Source: an uncultured Pseudomonadota bacterium
GTDB taxonomy: Bacteria > Pseudomonadota > Alphaproteobacteria > RF32 > CAG-239
DNA length: 9,590 bases
Direction of reading: 5' to 3'
Assembly: GCA_949295395.1 (NCBI GenBank)
Contig: CASFLB010000048.1
Location: 1 to 9,590 of the forward strand
Program-made: the position numbers and the translations under genes
The notes under the pieces: model-generated
The model's input: only the letters and a program-made list of their open reading frames with translations
Told to the model about the DNA's origin: nothing
Databases searched by the model: none
Part shown: in pieces, positions 6,889 through 9,590 of the stretch
Layout of the letters: each line of letters opens with the position of its first letter
Numbering within the stretch: position 1 is the stretch's first letter

Positions 6889-7864
6889 AGAGTTTAATAT
6901 CCAGTTCCGGATAATTATGTTCCAAATAGGCCTGAACCAAAAAGTCATAGCCACTACCAAACATTTTTTGCTGAAGATGCCCATCAAGGTCAAAATCAAA
7001 GTCATTGAGAACGAGAGCCCGCAAGATATCTTCTGAAATCCGACCATCAACCGTTGCATCAAAAATGGCTGACACAAAATCTGGAGTAAAGACATATTTT
7101 TGTTCAACCATAGCCCGTAGCAGCTTTTCAGAAATTTTACCCTCTTTGAGACCTTCCGCCAACAAATCGTCATTATCTGGACTAAAAGCATAACCGGCCT
7201 CAATCAAAACAATCAGAATATCCTCTGAATTTTTATGGTCCGCATCGGAATCAATCACAGATTTGATAACATCAACTTCGTAAGAGCCAAAGTCAAAGCC
7301 GTTGCGAACAATCTTTGAGATAATTTCTTTCGAAATTTTTCCCTCGATATAGGCTGAAGCCAACAACTCGGCCTCATCACTCAAAGAATAATTATTATTG
7401 TTTTGCAAAAGGAGCAAAGCCTCCATGGGTAACTCCCCTCTTAAAACCGCCTGAACAACCTTATGATAAAGATGTTTCGGAATAAGGATATCCACCACCT
7501 TCTCAAACAAATCATAAGATATTTTCTTATCACAAACGGCTTTCAAAAACATTTCCCAAGCAACATCTGGACAACCACCTCGACAATAGAGAATGAACCT
7601 AAAGAACTGCTCATCCGAGATTTTTTTAGCAATAAGCAAATTAACCGCCGTATAATAGTGCTCATCAAGAACAAAGCCTCCATCCCGAATACTACGAACA
7701 AGTTTGTCTCCGGCAGAAGAATCTCCCTCCCATAACTGGTAGAAAATCTTTTGAAGCCTTTTTGCAAAAACATAATCAATTCTGCTCCCCTTCGGTCTTG
7801 AAGCGTCGACGCGTTGAATAGCCTGGCAAATTTCAGCCATTTTTTCATTGGATAATTTTTTCAT
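6887..7864 (-). CDS. Helical-repeat protein of unknown function, paralogue B
   Basis: 325 residues, the longest complete member. After an MKKLSNEKMAEI start it is built of units of about 32 residues. The helix-start Ser or its equivalent falls at 83, 116, 146, 178, 213, 245 and 277, giving spacings of 30-35. The clearest units read GKISEKLLRAMVEQKYVFTP (242-261) and GRISEDILRALVLNDFDFD (274-292), roughly (G/K)KISE-x-(I/L)(L/I)-xx-(L/I/M)V-xxx-(F/Y)-x-F. The C-terminus MFGSGYDFLVQAYLEHNYPE (301-320) matches A, C and D. The layout suggests an alpha-solenoid. Hydrophobic spacing and the unit Gly-x-(I)-S-E recall TPR/PPR-type repeats, but I cannot assign it to either. No signal peptide or SD is seen; a mini-ORF lies 12 nt upstream. 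Confidence 0.87.
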   Translation of the reverse strand: MKKLSNEKMAEICQAIQRVDASRPKGSRIDYVFAKRLQKIFYQLWEGDSSAGDKLVRSIRDGGFVLDEHYYTAVNLLIAKKISDEQFFRFILYCRGGCPDVAWEMFLKAVCDKKISYDLFEKVVDILIPKHLYHKVVQAVLRGELPMEALLLLQNNNNYSLSDEAELLASAYIEGKISKEIISKIVRNGFDFGSYEVDVIKSVIDSDADHKNSEDILIVLIEAGYAFSPDNDDLLAEGLKEGKISEKLLRAMVEQKYVFTPDFVSAIFDATVDGRISEDILRALVLNDFDFDLDGHLQQKMFGSGYDFLVQAYLEHNYPELDIKL

Positions 7865-7876
7865 AATAAATAAGTA

Positions 7877-7891
7877 TTAATAGTGATACAT
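7877..7891 (-). other. Conserved four-codon mini-ORF in the leader of gene B
   Basis: On the minus strand, ATG TAT CAC TAT TAA (MYHY, stop) ends 12 nt before the gene B ATG. It is the equivalent of the mini-ORFs before A and C. Confidence 0.4.
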
Positions 7892-7899
7892 AATGATAA

Positions 7900-7941
7900 T
7901 TAATTGCCTAACACGTAACATAGAAAATTTAACATTGCAAG
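7900..7941 (-). repeat. 42-nt conserved promoter block, copy before gene B
   Basis: This block matches 8996-9037 at 41 of 42 positions by eye. It spans the end of the spacer, the -10 region and the early leader. It contains TGTTAcgTGTTA, a direct repeat of TGTTA around CG just downstream of the predicted -10, a plausible regulator site. The block before A keeps only its TTGCAA end. Confidence 0.8.
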
Positions 7942-7954
7942 ATTTTTTTGTCAT
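7926..7954 (-). promoter_or_regulatory. Candidate promoter of gene B
   Basis: Minus strand: ATGACA (7954-7949), a 17-nt spacer, TAAATT (7931-7926). Neither box is consensus, but the same arrangement occurs before C with TTGACC and TAATTT. The predicted leader is about 55 nt. Confidence 0.42.
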
Positions 7955-7970
7955 TTTTGATAAAAAGCAT

Positions 7971-8001
7971 AAAAAAAGCGCCCCGAAAGGCGCAATTTTT
8001 T
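7971..8001 (-). terminator. Terminator of gene C (37-nt repeat, copy 3)
   Basis: Identical GCGCC-CCGAAA-GGCGC hairpin with A and T tracts, overlapping the TAA of gene C (8002-8000). It insulates gene B from transcription coming from C. Confidence 0.8.
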
Positions 8002-8959
8002 AGAGTTTTGTTTCAAGCTCAGGATAAAACTTCCGCAAATAAGCCCGAACCAAGAAATCAAAGCCGGACTTAAAAAACATTTCCCAAACATCTTCACCAA
8101 TTTTGATGGCTTTATCTTCCACCACATAGGCCAAAACCTTTTCAGGAATTTTTCCAGTCACAACATTTTCATACAAAGAGCAAAGAGCCCCATCATCCCA
8201 CGGATAATGATAATCGACTTGCTGCCACAACAGATGGAGAGGAATCTTCCCTTCGGCAATTGCCTGAATAATCAAACATTGAGAAGAAGGCTTCAATCGA
8301 CAAGTTTTATCAAACAATGGCACCAAAATAAAATCTGAATTTTGCCCATCAATGACAGAAGAAATAATATCATATTCCTCTCGAGCCGTAAATCGTTCAC
8401 CCTTCGCATACATTTTTTGCAAATCAGCCGCTGAGAAAAGTCCGTTCACATAAGCTTTAGCAATCAAAGATCGTACAGAATAACAACTATAAAAATCTAA
8501 CAAAAGCGAAAAAACATTTGCCGGAATTTTTTTATCCAACACAGCCTGTACAATTTCTTCCAAAATTGCCTCAAAGAAATAACCACCAAGCCGAATTAAA
8601 TCAAAAAACAGCGTTAAAGAAATTTTCTTGTCGCAAACCGCTTGCAAAATACGTATAAGTTGTGTCCGCTCCAAAGAGCAACCATAAACTCGCATTGCCT
8701 CCAAAAAATCATTTTCTGATAATTTATGAGCAACTAAAGCATCCGCAAGCAAGATATCCCCGTCAAGATCAAGAAGATAGCCTTCACGACAAAAAGCAAT
8801 CAAATCTTTGCCGGCTTCTGGATAATCAAAAGCCAAAATTTTTTGAAGACGATTACTAAAAGCTTGATCTTCAGCTTCTTTAACCATGTCCCTAGCCCAA
8901 ACAGCTTGTTCGACCGCAGCATTGAGCTCTTGCATTTTTTCATCAGATAATTTTTTCAT
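8000..8959 (-). CDS. Helical-repeat protein of unknown function, paralogue C
   Basis: 319 residues with an MKKLSDEKMQEL start. It aligns with B unit by unit: the motif Ser/Pro falls at 81, 114, 146, 176, 208, 240 and 272, spacings of 30-33, which gives the clearest period (about 32) in the array. Examples are CDKKISLTLF (109-118), LDKKIPANVF (141-150), EGKIPLHLL (236-244) and GKIPEKVL (269-276). It closes with MFFKSGFDFLVRAYLRKFYPE (294-314). The shared QAVCDKKIS / KAVCDKKIS unit with B shows recent common origin, yet most other positions differ. Probably a cytosolic scaffold-like helical protein; no enzyme motif is visible. There is no SD before the ATG; a mini-ORF lies 13 nt upstream. ATG 8959 is preferred because it aligns with the starts of A and B. 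Confidence 0.87.
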   Translation of the reverse strand: MKKLSDEKMQELNAAVEQAVWARDMVKEAEDQAFSNRLQKILAFDYPEAGKDLIAFCREGYLLDLDGDILLADALVAHKLSENDFLEAMRVYGCSLERTQLIRILQAVCDKKISLTLFFDLIRLGGYFFEAILEEIVQAVLDKKIPANVFSLLLDFYSCYSVRSLIAKAYVNGLFSAADLQKMYAKGERFTAREEYDIISSVIDGQNSDFILVPLFDKTCRLKPSSQCLIIQAIAEGKIPLHLLWQQVDYHYPWDDGALCSLYENVVTGKIPEKVLAYVVEDKAIKIGEDVWEMFFKSGFDFLVRAYLRKFYPELETKL

Positions 8960-8972
8960 CTAAAAAAATATT

Positions 8973-8987
8973 TTAATAGTAAAACAT
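8973..8987 (-). other. Conserved four-codon mini-ORF in the leader of gene C
   Basis: On the minus strand, ATG TTT TAC TAT TAA (MFYY, stop) ends 13 nt before the gene C ATG. Codon 2 differs among the three copies, while the ATG and the closing TAT-TAA do not. Confidence 0.4.
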
Positions 8988-8995
8988 AATAAGAA

Positions 8996-9037
8996 TTAAT
9001 TGCCTAACACGTAACATAGAAAAATTAACATTGCAAG
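8996..9037 (-). repeat. 42-nt conserved promoter block, copy before gene C
   Basis: Near-exact partner of 7900-7941, with one visible mismatch in the A/T stretch near the -10. It includes the same TGTTAcgTGTTA element and the TTGCAA hexamer. Confidence 0.8.
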
Positions 9038-9050
9038 CCTTTTTGGTCAA
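9022..9050 (-). promoter_or_regulatory. Candidate promoter of gene C
   Basis: Minus strand: TTGACC (9050-9045), a 17-nt spacer, TAATTT (9027-9022). The -35 begins within the T-tract of the gene D terminator, so terminator and promoter are packed with no spacing. Confidence 0.5.
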
Positions 9051-9076
9051 AAAAAGTACCTCACTTGAGGTACTTT
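9049..9076 (-). terminator. Terminator of gene D, overlapping its last codons
   Basis: An 11-bp perfect stem (AAAGTACCTCA / TGAGGTACTTT, 9053-9076) with two central bases is followed on the minus strand by seven T. The stem includes the last four sense codons and the TGA of gene D. Its sequence is unrelated to the hairpin used after A, B and C. Confidence 0.85.
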
Positions 9077-9590
9077 CGATAATCAAATCCAGGAAACCGC
9101 ATTTTCAGAGCCGCCTTAACCAAAATATCAATTTTTGATTGAAACATGATATCCCAAGTTTCTGAATTAATATCAGAAGCAGCCTGTAAAACCAGTTTCA
9201 TGGTTTCTTCAGAAATAACTTCTTGTAAAAAAGCCAAGACAACGAGCTGAATAGCATCTTGATCAAAAAAATATTTGTTTTTTGCCAATCGGACCAAAAA
9301 TTCTTCTTCAAGCTGCAAGGTAACAACCGCCTGAACAATCATCTTAACAAAAGATGCAGAAAAATAAATTTTGTAATCAAACATCAAGAAAAATTGTTCA
9401 TGCAATATCTCTTCTTTCAATAAGCTAATCATACATCTTAATTCATCTTCACGTGACATACCCAAACCATGAACTGCCAGAAATTTTACAGCCTCTTCAA
9501 AATGAGGAGAATTAAAATCCAAACAGCCATTGTCAAGACATTCCGGATAATTGATAGGTTTTGAATTATCATCAAAAAGATAAAACAAAA
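9061..9590 (-). CDS. Helical-repeat protein of unknown function, paralogue D (N-terminus beyond window edge)
   Basis: 175 visible residues. The frame is open to the window edge, and its first full codon (9588-9586) is TTG, not ATG, so the true start is most likely outside the window. Visible repeat marks are ILHEQF (61-66), LQLEEEF (91-97) and VISEETM (124-130), 31-32 residues apart. The C-terminal signature reads MFQSKIDILV (149-158) followed by FPGFDYRKYLK, slightly longer than in A-C. It lacks the FLVxAY spelling and the shared terminator, so it seems the most divergent visible member. No MKKLS-type N-terminus can be seen. The role is unknown; membership of the array rests on period, C-terminal signature and position. 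Confidence 0.8.
   Translation of the reverse strand, partial: LFYLFDDNSKPINYPECLDNGCLDFNSPHFEEAVKFLAVHGLGMSREDELRCMISLLKEEILHEQFFLMFDYKIYFSASFVKMIVQAVVTLQLEEEFLVRLAKNKYFFDQDAIQLVVLAFLQEVISEETMKLVLQAASDINSETWDIMFQSKIDILVKAALKMRFPGFDYRKYLK

Noticed and set aside
6847..7848. Alternative-frame minus ORFs inside gene B
   Set aside because: They overlap gene B in another frame and lack the repeat motifs, whereas the gene B frame aligns along its whole length with gene C.
6036..8005. 37-nt repeats as transposon ends or a CRISPR-like array
   Set aside because: All copies are in the same orientation at gene ends, about 820-1110 nt apart, and each is a standard hairpin plus T-tract. No transposase, spacers or target duplications are present.
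9586..9588. TTG at 9588 as the start of gene D
   Set aside because: The frame stays open to the window edge and no SD can be judged. It does not align with the MKKLS-type N-termini, so truncation by the window is simpler.
6067..9590. Ankyrin or Sel1 repeats
   Set aside because: The ankyrin G-TPLH-A pattern and the Sel1 A-xx-GxxxAxxxLG pattern are both absent; the period and motif differ.

Overview
The window looks like a chromosomal segment of an alphaproteobacterium, possibly an uncultured host-associated one. The evidence is the linkage hflK-hflC-Do protease, a chi-type holC, an ApbC/Mrp ATPase and A+T-leaning codon use. This placement is inferred from gene content only; no rRNA or other marker is present.

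Left part (1-2069, minus strand): a cysteine-rich, probably secreted protein of unknown function runs off the left edge. It has a near-consensus promoter, a strong Shine-Dalgarno (SD) sequence and a perfect 21-nt tandem duplication inside its signal-peptide region. Upstream of it lies mrp/apbC, an Fe-S cluster carrier ATPase with its own terminator. mrp is divergent from the next operon across a 91-nt gap.

Middle (2092-6068, plus strand): a tightly packed operon hflK-hflC-degQ(Do)-holC. HflK and HflC form the inner-membrane SPFH assembly that controls FtsH. The Do-type protease handles misfolded envelope proteins. HolC is the chi subunit of the DNA polymerase III clamp loader and is joined to the protease gene by a TAATG overlap. 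A GC-rich hairpin ends the operon and also serves the convergent genes to the right.

Right part (6067-9590, minus strand): a tandem array of at least four paralogous genes, here called A (6067-6759), B (6887-7864), C (8000-8959) and D (9061 to beyond 9590). They encode proteins made of roughly 32-residue, apparently all-helical repeats with a recurring K-I-S-E/D-like motif and a shared C-terminal signature (MF-S--DFLV---L---YPE). I do not recognise the family. A, B and C are each a self-contained cassette: a promoter directly after the previous gene's terminator, a leader without an SD sequence, and a terminator fused to the stop codon. A 37-nt terminator sequence is identical after A, B and C, and a 42-nt promoter block is almost identical before B and C, although the proteins have diverged strongly. 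Before A, B and C the leader holds a conserved four-codon mini-ORF (ATG-Tnn-nAC-TAT-TAA) ending 12-13 nt before the main start. This cassette array is the most interesting and probably least described part of the window.
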